A stretch of DNA of 55,000 nucleotides, taken from Terriglobia bacterium (lineage in GTDB: Bacteria > Acidobacteriota > Terriglobia > Terriglobales > Acidobacteriaceae). The DNA is taken from positions 1 to 55,000 of the forward strand of contig JAIQFT010000031.1 in assembly GCA_020073185.1 (NCBI GenBank). Reading direction: 5' to 3'. Position 1 is the stretch's first letter, and each line of letters starts with the position of its first letter. The notes below the pieces were generated by a model. The model was not told the DNA's origin and did no database searches. It worked only from the letters and a program-made list of their open reading frames with translations. Shown in pieces: positions 43,296 through 54,930 of the stretch. Made by a program: the position numbers and the translations under genes.

Positions 43296-43511
43296 TCAAA
43301 GCAGTTTTTGGAACTGTTCAATCGTCAAGCCCGCACTCCGAACAATGTCGGCCATGGTGAAAGCATTCACGGGATTGTGCCGTGGGATGGTCACAATTCG
43401 TTCACCATCCGACATCACGATGTGTTTCCCTTCTCGGAGAATTCGGAATCCGGTTCTCTCCAAAGCGCGAACAGCCTTGCGGTGCGGAATGCCCGGAACT
43501 TTGGGCGTCAT
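43296..43511 (-). CDS. hicA: HicA-family mRNA interferase toxin
   Basis: 71 residues with the HicA double-stranded-RNA-binding-like fold: VPGIPHRKAVRALERTGF, then REGKHIVMSDGERIVTIPRH, where the His of GKH is the catalytic residue. It cleaves mRNA and is held inactive by HicB. It begins 3 nt after the hicB stop, so translation is probably coupled. Here the antitoxin is first, the less common order. The pair lies between tdh and kbl. Confidence 0.9.
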   Translation of the reverse strand: MTPKVPGIPHRKAVRALERTGFRILREGKHIVMSDGERIVTIPRHNPVNAFTMADIVRSAGLTIEQFQKLL

Positions 43512-43514
43512 AGA

Positions 43515-43712
43515 TCAGACTGCGACTTCAACCACGCGCACTTTGCCGCCCCGGTTCACTAGTTTCGCGGCAGCCAGGTACTCGCGAATGGCATCCCGGA
43601 TGTTCTCCAATGCTTCTTTTTCCGTTGCGCCTTGGGAGTGGCAACCCGGCAGACCCGGGCACGAGACCGAATATCCTTCCTCGGATTTTCGCAATGTCAC
43701 GGTGTACTTCAT
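43515..43712 (-). CDS. hicB: HicB-family antitoxin
   Basis: 65 residues, matching the short HicB form: MKYTVTLRKSEEGYSVSCPG, LPGCHSQGATEKEALENIRD and AIREYLAA. No C-terminal DNA-binding extension is present, so autoregulation by this protein is doubtful. It pairs with the toxin encoded immediately downstream and starts 30 nt after tdh. Confidence 0.9.
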   Translation of the reverse strand: MKYTVTLRKSEEGYSVSCPGLPGCHSQGATEKEALENIRDAIREYLAAAKLVNRGGKVRVVEVAV

Positions 43713-43742
43713 GGCTTCATTCTAATCGACGTCTGGGACCGT

Positions 43743-44795
43743 TCAGCGGCTTCCATTCGGGTACAGCAGGATCTTGCTGGCCTCGCCGGTTTTCAGGCGC
43801 TCCATGCCCTGGTTGAAGTCCTTCATCGCGAGCTTGTCGGTGATCACCGGGTGCAGGTCGAGTTTCCCGGCCTTGAGCAACGCGGTCATCTGGTACCAGG
43901 TCTGGAACATGCGGCGGCCGTTGATGCCCTGGACGGTGATGCCCTTAAAAATAATGTCTTCGGAAAAATTCACGGCGATGGGTTTGTTGGTCAGGCCGAG
44001 GAGAGAGATGCGTCCGCCACGGCGCACGATGTCGAAGGCTGTGCGGATCGCGTTGGTGTGCCCGGCCATCTCGCAGACCACGTCCACGCCGGTGCCGCCG
44101 GTCAGGTCCATGATGATCTGGCTCACGTCCTGGGTGGCGGGATCAAGCACGTAGTCGGCCTTCATCTGCTGCGCGATCTTGCGCCGATACTGGTTGACCT
44201 CGATGGCGAAGACCTGCGTGGCGCCGCACGCCCGCGCGACCGCGATGGCGAACAATCCGATCGGGCCGGTGCCGGTGATGGCCACGGTCTTAGCCGCGAT
44301 CTCGCCCGCCAGTACGGTGTGCACGGCGTTGCCCAGAGGGTCGAGGATGGAAGCGTACTCCTGCGGGATGGCCGGGTCGAGTTTCCAGATATTCGATTCG
44401 GGGATGACGACGTACTCGGCAAAGGCGCCGTTCTGGTCCACGCCGATGATGGAAACGTGCTGGCAGATGTGCGCTTCGCCGGTGCGGCATTGCAGGCACT
44501 TGCCGCAGGCGACGTGCATTTCCGCCGAAACGAAATCGCCTTCCTTGACGCTGGTGACCTCGTCACCGACGGCGGACACGTTGCCGCAGAATTCGTGGCC
44601 GGGAATGAGCGGGGGATGAATGCGGTGCTGCGCCCAGGGGTCCCAGTTATAAATGTGCAGGTCGGTGCCGCAGACGCTGGCGACGCTGACCTTCACGAGC
44701 ACGTCGGTGCGGCCGAAGGCGGGAATCTTGACTTCGCGGATCTCGGCGCCCGGCTTGGGCTCCGGCTTCATGACCGCCAGCATCGTGTCCGGCAT
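43743..44795 (-). CDS. tdh: L-threonine 3-dehydrogenase
   Basis: 350 residues from the ATG at 44795, with GAGGA just upstream; an ATG at 44816 is an alternative. Zinc-dependent medium-chain dehydrogenase: catalytic zinc in SVCGTDLHIYNWDPWA and GHEFCG, structural zinc cysteines in CGKCLQCRTGEAHIC, and the NAD loop ITGTGPIGLFAIAVA. The IYNWDPWAQ segment is diagnostic for Tdh. It oxidises threonine to 2-amino-3-ketobutyrate, which Kbl cleaves. The order tdh-hicB-hicA-kbl on one strand with gaps of 30, 3 and 28 nt suggests one transcript. Confidence 0.95.
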   Translation of the reverse strand: MPDTMLAVMKPEPKPGAEIREVKIPAFGRTDVLVKVSVASVCGTDLHIYNWDPWAQHRIHPPLIPGHEFCGNVSAVGDEVTSVKEGDFVSAEMHVACGKCLQCRTGEAHICQHVSIIGVDQNGAFAEYVVIPESNIWKLDPAIPQEYASILDPLGNAVHTVLAGEIAAKTVAITGTGPIGLFAIAVARACGATQVFAIEVNQYRRKIAQQMKADYVLDPATQDVSQIIMDLTGGTGVDVVCEMAGHTNAIRTAFDIVRRGGRISLLGLTNKPIAVNFSEDIIFKGITVQGINGRRMFQTWYQMTALLKAGKLDLHPVITDKLAMKDFNQGMERLKTGEASKILLYPNGSR

Positions 44796-44995
44796 GAAAT
44801 CCTCGGCGCGCAGCATGGCCGCGCGCGGAAACTTCGGGCAAACTTGTAAGTTTAGCACGCGAGCCAAGGCGATGTTCGCTGCCGCAGCACGCGTGTACGC
44901 AGGCTCATGCCTAGCAAGCGTTCCGCGTTTCTGCAGCGGCTAAGGCCGAGTTATTGTGAGCCCTGTTTCGGCGGGGTGAAGCTCGCCGCTTCCAC

Positions 44996-46549
<1,554 letters not shown>

Positions 46550-46578
46550 GGCCGCGCATTATAGACGGCGGGCCTCAG

Positions 46579-46630
46579 GGGCTAAAGCCCATTTGTATGC
46601 GGGCGTCAGCGGCACGGCTGAAGCCGTGCC
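46579..46630. repeat. TGAA-loop hairpin element (family C), copy 3
   Basis: GGGC-TAAA-GCCC (46579-46590) then GGCACGGC-TGAA-GCCGTGCC (46611-46630), followed by CTACCC. The T(G/A)AA tetraloop is shared with the other two loci. It lies just upstream of the carboxyltransferase gene. Confidence 0.6.
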
Positions 46631-46658
46631 CTACCCAAAACGATTCCGCAGATCAGAT

Positions 46659-47222
46659 TTACTCGTTGGCGGCGTAGTTGGGCTTCCACTTGTACTTCTT
46701 GCCATCCCAGTAGACGTCGGAGCCGAGGCCGCCGGCTTCGGTCGCTTGGATGGTATTTACGGTGACCTTCTTTTTCTTGATTGCGGTCTTCCCAACCGAG
46801 AGGCTGTCGAAGGGCAGGTTGACGATCACGAACTTGGCCTTGGGCGCGCGCCAATTGTGCACCACGAGCACGTAGCGGGTTGTGAGGGCGTTGGTGGCGG
46901 AGAACTGCACCGTGACCTTGGGATCGCCGAAGCCGAAGAAGGAGTCGTAGGGATCGATCGCGAGATAGTGATGGTCGAGTTCGCCGCTGAGCGGATTCTT
47001 CGCGGTGGCCACCAGCACCAGGTCCTCCTGGCCGTCGCCATCAAGATCGGCAGTCAGGGGCGCGATTTTCGGATCGAGCTTGAACTGGTCGCCGAATTCG
47101 CGGGCGCAGATTTGCTGCGCATCCAGCGCGGGCGTGGGTTGCGCTGCGGGGGCGGGCGCCTGCTGCGCGGCGGCGGCGAGGGCGCTCACGGCGACGGCAA
47201 CCACAAACAGAGTTCTCCTCAT
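46659..47222 (-). CDS. Secreted protein of unknown function with a Ca-binding-like repeat
   Basis: 187 residues from the ATG at 47222, starting a signal peptide (MRRTLFVVAVAVSALAAAA) that ends near QQAPAPA. The mature part contains ICAREFGDQFKLDP, then LTADLDGDGQEDLVLVA, an FG-GAP/VCBS-like acidic loop, and a basic stretch GKTAIKKKKVTVN toward the C-terminus. Family not recognised. Export to the periplasm or outside is inferred. Confidence 0.7.
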   Translation of the reverse strand: MRRTLFVVAVAVSALAAAAQQAPAPAAQPTPALDAQQICAREFGDQFKLDPKIAPLTADLDGDGQEDLVLVATAKNPLSGELDHHYLAIDPYDSFFGFGDPKVTVQFSATNALTTRYVLVVHNWRAPKAKFVIVNLPFDSLSVGKTAIKKKKVTVNTIQATEAGGLGSDVYWDGKKYKWKPNYAANE

Positions 47223-47391
47223 GCCTGTACTGTATCGCCGTCGCGCGCACATGCAAGTGGCAATCAAGGTATGTCGCTCAGCAACGCATCCCTAACGGGT
47301 CACTGGCTGCTGCTTCACTAAATCCCCTCGTTGTCCGCGCGGCTCCACAACAGGAGTTAGTAGCTGGCAGTTGGTAGTTAGCGTCGCGCGG

Positions 47392-48327
47392 CTATCGGAA
47401 GTGTTCCCAGCCGCGCGGCGGCATGGGGCGGCGTCTTTCTCGATCCGCCAAGAACACACGCGCCCCGCGTATGATTTCGCCGATGCGGGTAACGCGGACG
47501 CCGGCGATTTCCGCCGGCACACGCGTGCGCGGCGGCGCGGTGAACAGCAACTCGTAGTCTTCACCGCCGTGAAGGGCCATTTCCATCGTCGCTCCCGTTG
47601 CGACTGGAATGCTTCGCGCGTTCACGACAGCGCCCACGCCACTCTCCTCGCAAATGTGCGACAGGTCGGTGGAAAGGCCGTCGCTGAGATCAATGGCAGC
47701 CGAAGCCAGGCGTTGCCGGCGAAGCTGGACGCCCGCAGCGATGCGCGGGTCGGGGAAGAAGTGGGCGCGGTGTTGCGGGGGGCGGAGTTTCCTGCCGGCG
47801 AGCATTTGCCGGATGGCCGCTGCCGAGGCGCCGAGCGCGCCAGTGACATAGATAGCCTCGCCGGGCCTGGCGCCGGAACGCAGCAGCGCCTTCCCCCGTG
47901 GTACGGAGCCAACCACCAAGATATCGGCGAGGACGCCGGTGGGCGATTGCGCAATGTCGCCGCCGGCAAGCGGAACCTTGAATTGTCCGGCGAGCTTCAG
48001 CAGGCCGCGCAGGAAACCGTCGGCCCAGCGCTGCGGGAAATCGGCGGGCAACGCCAGCGACAGAAATGCCGCCAGCGGTTCCCCTCCCATGGCGGCGATG
48101 TCGCTCAGGCCGCGCGCCAGGCAGCGGTGCCCGGCGGATTCGGGCGGATGCCAGTCGCGCCGGAAGTGCACGTCCTCCAGACTGAAGTCGGTGGTGACCA
48201 GCAATTCCTGCCCGCGTGGCGGGCGCAGCACGGCGCAGTCATCGCCAATGCCGCGGGTGAGCACAGGCGAGGGTGAGCATGCAGCTCGCTTGATGCGCTC
48301 GATGAGCTTTCTTTCCGGTAAGGGCAA
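47392..48327 (-). CDS. thiL: Thiamine-monophosphate kinase ThiL
   Basis: About 311 residues, apparently from a TTG at 48327. Motifs: TRGIGDDCAVLRPP, TTDFSLEDVHFRRD (metal and ATP site), ARGLSDIAAMGGEP, and AAIDLSDGLSTDLSHICEE. ThiL phosphorylates thiamine monophosphate to the active cofactor thiamine diphosphate. The TTG start has no obvious ribosome site, so the exact start is uncertain. Divergent from selA across a palindromic repeat. Confidence 0.92.
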   Translation of the reverse strand: MPLPERKLIERIKRAACSPSPVLTRGIGDDCAVLRPPRGQELLVTTDFSLEDVHFRRDWHPPESAGHRCLARGLSDIAAMGGEPLAAFLSLALPADFPQRWADGFLRGLLKLAGQFKVPLAGGDIAQSPTGVLADILVVGSVPRGKALLRSGARPGEAIYVTGALGASAAAIRQMLAGRKLRPPQHRAHFFPDPRIAAGVQLRRQRLASAAIDLSDGLSTDLSHICEESGVGAVVNARSIPVATGATMEMALHGGEDYELLFTAPPRTRVPAEIAGVRVTRIGEIIRGARVFLADRERRRPMPPRGWEHFR

Positions 48328-48351
48328 GCGCGATAACTATACGAGAAATCA

Positions 48352-48414
48352 ACCACAGAGACACGGAGACACAGAGACCAAGAAGTTTTCTCCGTGTCTC
48401 CGTGCCTCCGTGGT
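48352..48414. repeat. Large palindrome between thiL and selA
   Basis: ACCACAGAGACACGGAG on the left and CTCCGTGCCTCCGTGGT on the right form an imperfect inverted repeat of about 28 nt per arm, with a 6-nt centre around AAGAAG. It belongs to a purine/pyrimidine repeat type (CAGAGACACGGAGA) that is widely dispersed in bacteria. It lies in the promoter region of both divergent genes. Confidence 0.7.
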
Positions 48415-48433
48415 GAAATAATCGCGGCCAAGA

Positions 48434-49855
48434 ATGGCCAGGACCTCCAAACCCGGGCCCCGAAACGCGCAACTGTTCCGCAAGCTGCCGTCGGTGGACG
48501 AGTTGCTGCACCAGGCCGAGATCGCGCACATGGCCGAGCGCGAAGGCCGCGCCGCCACCCTGGACGCGACACGCGCGGCGCTGGAACGACTGCGGTCGGA
48601 AATTTCCGCGGGGCGAGTCGACGACCAGCGACTAGAGTTGGCCATCGGCGGCCTGCCGGAAGCGGTAGAGCGCGAGTTGCGCCGCTCCTTACAAATGTCG
48701 TTGCGCCGGGTGATCAACGCGACCGGCGTCGTCTTGCACACCAATCTGGGTCGTGCGCCGCTGTCGGTGGCTGCGCTCGATCACGCGCGCCAGGTTGCGA
48801 CAACCTATTCCAATCTCGAATACAACCTTGATTCCGGCGAACGCGGCCAGCGCGACGTCCATGTGGACCGGCTGTTCGCGCGCCTGCTGAGCGAGTATGC
48901 GGACGACATTTCCACCGTAGTGGTAAACAACAACGCGGCTGCGGTGCTGCTGGCGCTCAATACACTGGCCGACGGCGGCGAGGTAGTGGTGTCGCGCGGC
49001 GAACTGGTGGAAATCGGCGGCTCGTTCCGCATCCCCGACGTGATGAGCAAGTCCGGCGCGACCTTGCGCGAGGTCGGCACCACCAATCGCACGCGGTTGG
49101 CGGACTACGAGCGCGCCATCAACGAGCGCACGCGGCTGATCCTGCGCGTGCACCGCTCGAATTTCCAGATTGTCGGATTCACCGAGCAGCCGTCGCTGGG
49201 GGAACTGGTCGAGCTGGCGCACCAGCGCGGCTTGCCGGTTCTGGAAGACCTGGGCAGCGGCGCGCTGTTTGAGATGAGGACGCTCGGCATCAGCGGAGAG
49301 CCCGGCGTCGGCGACAGCCTGCGCGCCGGCGTGGACGTGGTCACTTACAGCGGCGACAAGCTGCTGGGCGGGCCGCAGGCGGGTCTGCTCAGCGGGCGGC
49401 GCGAGATCATCGCGCGCATCCGCGCCAATCCGCTGTTTCGCGCCCTGCGGGTTGACAAGCTCATCTACGCCGCGCTGGAGACAACGCTGCTCGCCTATGT
49501 CTGCCAGGACCACGATGCCGTGCCTGCGCTGCGCATGATGCGCCTCTCCGCCGAGGAGATCGGGCAACGCGCGCAGGCGCTGGCGCGCAAGCTGCGCCTG
49601 CCGGTGAGCGGCGAGGTCATCGGAGGTGAATCGGTGATTGGCGGCGGCGCGGCGCCCGGGGCAGCGCTGCCGACGCGCCTGCTGACCTTGACGTGGGCAG
49701 ACCTGAGCGCCGACGAATTTGCTTCGCGCCTCAGAAAAAATGATCCGCCGATCATCGCGCGCGTCGAGGAAGGGCGCGTGCTGCTCGACTTGCGAACGGT
49801 GTTTCCTGAGCAGGATGAAGAGATCGGGAAGGCGTTGCAGGCGATCGGCCAGTGA
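48434..49855 (+). CDS. selA: L-seryl-tRNA(Sec) selenium transferase SelA
   Basis: 473 residues. The N-terminus RKLPSVDELLHQAEI is the SelA signature helix; then RRVINATGVVLHTNLGRAPL, NNNAAAVLLALNTLA, RGELVEIGGSFRIPDVM, VHRSNFQIVGFTEQP, LEDLGSGALF, and the PLP-lysine in YSGDKLLGGPQAG. SelA converts Ser-tRNA(Sec) to Sec-tRNA(Sec) using selenophosphate. Its presence shows that this genome can insert selenocysteine, which supports reading the TGA in the peroxiredoxin at 54252-54758 as Sec. selB and selD are not in the window. Confidence 0.96.
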   Translation: MARTSKPGPRNAQLFRKLPSVDELLHQAEIAHMAEREGRAATLDATRAALERLRSEISAGRVDDQRLELAIGGLPEAVERELRRSLQMSLRRVINATGVVLHTNLGRAPLSVAALDHARQVATTYSNLEYNLDSGERGQRDVHVDRLFARLLSEYADDISTVVVNNNAAAVLLALNTLADGGEVVVSRGELVEIGGSFRIPDVMSKSGATLREVGTTNRTRLADYERAINERTRLILRVHRSNFQIVGFTEQPSLGELVELAHQRGLPVLEDLGSGALFEMRTLGISGEPGVGDSLRAGVDVVTYSGDKLLGGPQAGLLSGRREIIARIRANPLFRALRVDKLIYAALETTLLAYVCQDHDAVPALRMMRLSAEEIGQRAQALARKLRLPVSGEVIGGESVIGGGAAPGAALPTRLLTLTWADLSADEFASRLRKNDPPIIARVEEGRVLLDLRTVFPEQDEEIGKALQAIGQ

Positions 49856-49885
49856 GGGCCGACGGCGATATCGATATCCAATAGA

Positions 49886-50238
49886 TTAGTCCAGCGCGCG
49901 AAGGACTCTCTCGATCTCGCCTTTGTGATGGGCAATGATCTCTTTTGGAGTTTGCCGCTGCTCCGACTTCCACGCCAGGATCTCGACGACCTTCATGAGG
50001 GTAGCCTTGGTCGGCTGGTCGTAGTCGCCACCGGCTTCCCTGAACGCCAACCGGACCGCACCGATCACCATGTTCCGCAGATCGGATTGCTCGTGCGGTT
50101 GGTGGATGAACTGGCTGGCGGCAGCGAGGTTTCTTTCTGCGCCTCATGGAAACACTGCACGATCAGATCACGCGCCTTGGCCGGAGTCATACCGGTAAGA
50201 TCGCTGGCGCTAACCGACCATCGGGTACAGGGTGTCAT
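49886..50238 (-). pseudogene. Small conserved hypothetical gene with one frameshift
   Basis: The 5' part starts at the ATG at 50238 (GGAG 6-7 nt upstream) and reads SDLTGMTPAKARDLIVQCFH then EAQKE. About 50130 the frame must shift by one base; the other frame continues LAAASQFIHQ, then VIGAVRLAFREAGGDYDQPT, KATLMKVVEI and KGEIERVLRALD. The assembled product (about 117 residues) resembles a small acidobacterial family of unknown function. The shift lies at GAAACC, so a sequencing error is possible. It is convergent with selA. Confidence 0.6.
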
Positions 50239-50374
50239 CGTGCGCTCCAGCCGCCAAATTGCAGGCTGATTCGATGCTGCGCCCGATGCGGTGAGTCGTC
50301 TGTGATGACGGTCACGGCCGGGCGACACCAAAGTAATCTGAGGCCCGCGACGTTGAAGCGTGCCGCGGCCTTCA

Positions 50375-51115
50375 TCACAGCGCGCTTATGGCTGAGGAGG
50401 CCAGCTTAAACACTACAAAGCACCCGGCCACGATGAGGATCGCGGTGGAACGCTTCAGCTTGCTTACCGACGAATAGCCAATGCCCAGCAGCACAATAAC
50501 CCAGATGGAAAACACGTCAACCGAAGTCAGCAGGCCATAGAAGAACTTATGCTCCAGCGGGTTCATGAAGTACGCGGGGTTGGTGGCGACCGGATTGCGT
50601 ACGTTGAAGCCTTCGGTATCCACGCCGACGGTGAGCGAAACAATCCCCAACAGCGCGTGAATCAAGAACGGCAGAAAGCCGTACATGACGATGGCAAGAG
50701 ACTGCTTGAAGGTGATCTCCGCGCCGGCGCCGAAGTTGAATACCGCCAGCAATACCCCGGCGACGACCAATCCCCCGAGCAGTTGAAACGCGGGAGTTGC
50801 GTAAGAGAAGTAGGACGTGACCTTCGCGCCTATCTCCATTTGCCGGGCGCGTTGCTCCGGCGAAAGCTTCTCGAACTGCTCGAGCCGCGATGGGCTCTTT
50901 GCCATTTCGTTGCGCATGATCTGTTCGAAACCGATCTTCTGGCCCATGACAAACACGAAGGCGAGCGACACGATGGACATCAGAAGCCACGGCACCCACC
51001 AGCTCTGGTTGCGGCGGATGTCTGCGAAGGTGGTACTCGGCGCAATGAAGGTGTTGATGATGCGCGCGGGCTCAGACAGCGGTGGTTGCGACGCAGCGGC
51101 GGCGGCAGTGCTCAT
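50375..51115 (-). CDS. YIP1 family membrane protein
   Basis: 246 residues. The cytoplasmic N-terminus has EPARIINTFIAPSTTFADIRRNQSWW, followed by five hydrophobic segments. This is the layout of YIP1 (PF04893) domain proteins common in acidobacteria, in which a family-specific PSTTF.DI segment precedes the first helix. Its function in bacteria is unknown. It is divergent from perR and has no evident functional link to its neighbours. Confidence 0.85.
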   Translation of the reverse strand: MSTAAAAASQPPLSEPARIINTFIAPSTTFADIRRNQSWWVPWLLMSIVSLAFVFVMGQKIGFEQIMRNEMAKSPSRLEQFEKLSPEQRARQMEIGAKVTSYFSYATPAFQLLGGLVVAGVLLAVFNFGAGAEITFKQSLAIVMYGFLPFLIHALLGIVSLTVGVDTEGFNVRNPVATNPAYFMNPLEHKFFYGLLTSVDVFSIWVIVLLGIGYSSVSKLKRSTAILIVAGCFVVFKLASSAISAL

Positions 51116-51257
51116 GAAACGTTCCCCCCAAGGACGTTCGTGCAGAATTGATGCGCGATTTTATCAGAAGCGGTCGCCGTTGCGGGTCCCGGGGTTACCG
51201 CGCGCGCCGGGGTGTCCGCCGGTTTTCCGCTCGCCGCAGCAAGCCAAGGCATAAGTC

Positions 51258-51288
51258 TTGACAAAATGTCATATTAGATATTATCTAA
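51258..51288 (+). promoter_or_regulatory. PerR/Fur-type operator and promoter of perR
   Basis: TTAGATATTATCTAA (51274-51288) is a perfect 7-1-7 inverted repeat of the PerR/Fur box type. A TTGACA -35 element lies at 51258-51263 and a TATTAT -10 at 51279-51284 (15-nt spacer), inside the box. The start codon follows 12 nt after the -10, leaving almost no leader. Autoregulation of perR is inferred. Confidence 0.75.
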
Positions 51289-51295
51289 ATATTGC

Positions 51296-51730
51296 ATGGA
51301 CGCCGAGGCGATTAAACGCTCCTTGGAGGGCAGCGGGTTGCGCTGCACGCCGCAGCGCTACGCCGTGATGGCGTTCTTGAATGAATGCAACCGGCATCCC
51401 ACGGCTGCGGAAATCTTCGCCGCTGTGAATCGCGTGGATCCGCGCTCTTCCAGGGCCACGACTTATAACAATCTGCGGGACCTAGTGCGGGCGGGTCTGG
51501 TGCGTGAAGTGGCAGTCGAGGGCCGCGCCGCGCGATTCGATGCGAAAGGCGTGCGGCATCACCATTTCGTCTGCGACCGCTGCGGCAAGGTGGAGGACCT
51601 GGAGTGGTACGATGTGCCCAGACCTGCTTCCGGCGCCCTCGGTAAGCGGATTCTTCGCGAATGCGAACTCATTTTCCGGGGACTCTGCACGCAGTGCGCT
51701 CCACGGCGCGTTCGCCGTCCAGTGTCGTAG
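51296..51730 (+). CDS. perR: Fur-family peroxide-responsive regulator (PerR-like)
   Basis: 144 residues. The winged helix is in LRCTPQRYAVMAFLNE and SRATTYNNLRDLVRAGLV; metal-binding residues follow in VRHHHFVCDRCGKVED, with a second CxxC in LCTQCAP, which form the structural zinc site. PerR senses H2O2 by metal-catalysed His oxidation and releases DNA. The gene sits just upstream of katG and is preceded by a perfect box, so control of katG is inferred. A Fur or Zur assignment is less likely because of this context. Confidence 0.88.
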   Translation: MDAEAIKRSLEGSGLRCTPQRYAVMAFLNECNRHPTAAEIFAAVNRVDPRSSRATTYNNLRDLVRAGLVREVAVEGRAARFDAKGVRHHHFVCDRCGKVEDLEWYDVPRPASGALGKRILRECELIFRGLCTQCAPRRVRRPVS

Positions 51731-51838
51731 GCGCGTGGATACCGGATGAATGGCGCGAGTCTGCAAGCGCGGCCGGCGGCGATAGCGCGATTGGGAAAGC
51801 CAGGATGGGTTCGCGGTTCGTCACAGTTTCTCGACTAA

Positions 51839-54058
<2,220 letters not shown>

Positions 54059-54147
54059 GCTCGGCGGAAGGACAGAGCTGTCAACCCTGGTGCTAGCCCC
54101 CGTTCCTGTTGTTCGGATCGGCAAGGCCGAGATTTGTCACTTTTCTT

Positions 54148-54175
54148 GGCGCGCGCGGGCCGGATCGCGCGCGCC
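54148..54175. terminator. GC-rich hairpin between convergent katG and peroxiredoxin genes
   Basis: GGCGCGCGCG and CGCGCGCGCC form a 10-bp stem with an 8-nt loop. It is flanked by short T/A runs on both sides (TTTTCTT before, CTTTG after), so it could terminate both convergent transcripts. Confidence 0.6.
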
Positions 54176-54251
54176 CTTTGATTCTGCCAGGAAGCGTTCT
54201 GCATGACAGATTGCCTGAACAGGGTCGGCGTGGTCCCAGACCGCCGAGACT

Positions 54252-54758
54252 CTAAGAAATTGCTGAGGCTTTGGCCATCTCCCGCAGCACCTCGAAGACG
54301 TCCTCGTTTTCCGGGACCTCGCCCAACTCGTACACGTTGGAAAATCGGATGATTCCGTTCTTATCAATCACGAAGACCGCGCGCTCGCTGATGCCCGGGA
54401 TGGGATCGCCCTCCCGCAGCACGCCAAAGCGCCGCGCGACTTCGCCATGCGGATAGAAGTCGCTGCCCAAGGGATAGGTGAGTTTCCCCACTTCAAATTT
54501 CTGCCACGCAACGTGGCTGAATACCGAATCGATGCTCATGCCCACGACCTGGGCATCAAGTTCGGCGAACCGGTCGCGATCAGCCTGGTACGCCGAAGTT
54601 TGCGCTGCTCAAGCCGGGGTAAAGTTCAGCGGGTGAAAGGCCAGCACCACGTGCCGCTTCCCGCGGTAATCCGCCAGCTTCAGCCGGTGTTTCTCTTCGC
54701 CGGTACACGCGGGGACATCGAAGTCCGGGGCGCGTTTGCCGACCTCAAGGGCTGCCAT
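54252..54758 (-). CDS. Selenocysteine-containing peroxiredoxin (TGA at position 50 read as Sec)
   Basis: The ATG at 54758 has a near-perfect ribosome site (GGAGGAG, 5 nt spacing). It gives 168 residues: VGKRAPDFDVPACTGEEKH, YRGKRHVVLAFHPLNFTPA, then TGA (54609-54611), then AAQTSAYQADRDRFAELDA, IDSVFSHVAWQKF, DFYPHGEVARRFGVLREGD and SERAVFVIDKNGIIR. This is a complete AhpC/TSA-type peroxiredoxin. The TGA falls exactly on the peroxidatic residue of PxxxTxxC (P43...T47...U50), and the conserved Arg is present in SERAVFVID. No other stop or shift is needed. A SECIS-like stem-loop follows and selA lies about 4.4 kb away, so Sec is much more likely than a broken gene. It should reduce peroxides with high reactivity; no resolving Cys is seen after Sec50. 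Standard gene callers would report only the 97-codon tail. Confidence 0.85.
54577..54592 (-). promoter_or_regulatory. Candidate bacterial SECIS element of the peroxiredoxin
   Basis: On the mRNA strand, 16-33 nt after the TGA, the sequence folds as GCG-U-ACC-AGGCU-GAU-CGC: three outer pairs (54576-54593), a bulged U, two pairs around one C:A mismatch, and an AGGCU loop. E. coli fdhF has two outer pairs, a bulged U, three pairs and an AGGUCU loop, so the layout matches. One mismatch and a slightly larger distance keep this a candidate. Confidence 0.55.
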
Positions 54759-54930
54759 GAGCTCTCCTCCCTAAAGCGAATCTGAAGTGCATCGCAAACA
54801 GGGAATTCTAATGCCCGCCTGCGGGGCGGGCAAGGGACAGTCTGGACCGGTTTCACGTGTTCGTCTCGAAACCGCTCTTTCGGAGAATATGTGGCGGAAT
54901 TTGGCGCATTCGGGAGGTGAACGTCTCATC

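Noticed and set aside
43610-43660. GGGAGTGGCAACC in the hicB region as another family A palindrome
   Set aside because: Short chance match within conserved HicB codons, without the matching left arm.
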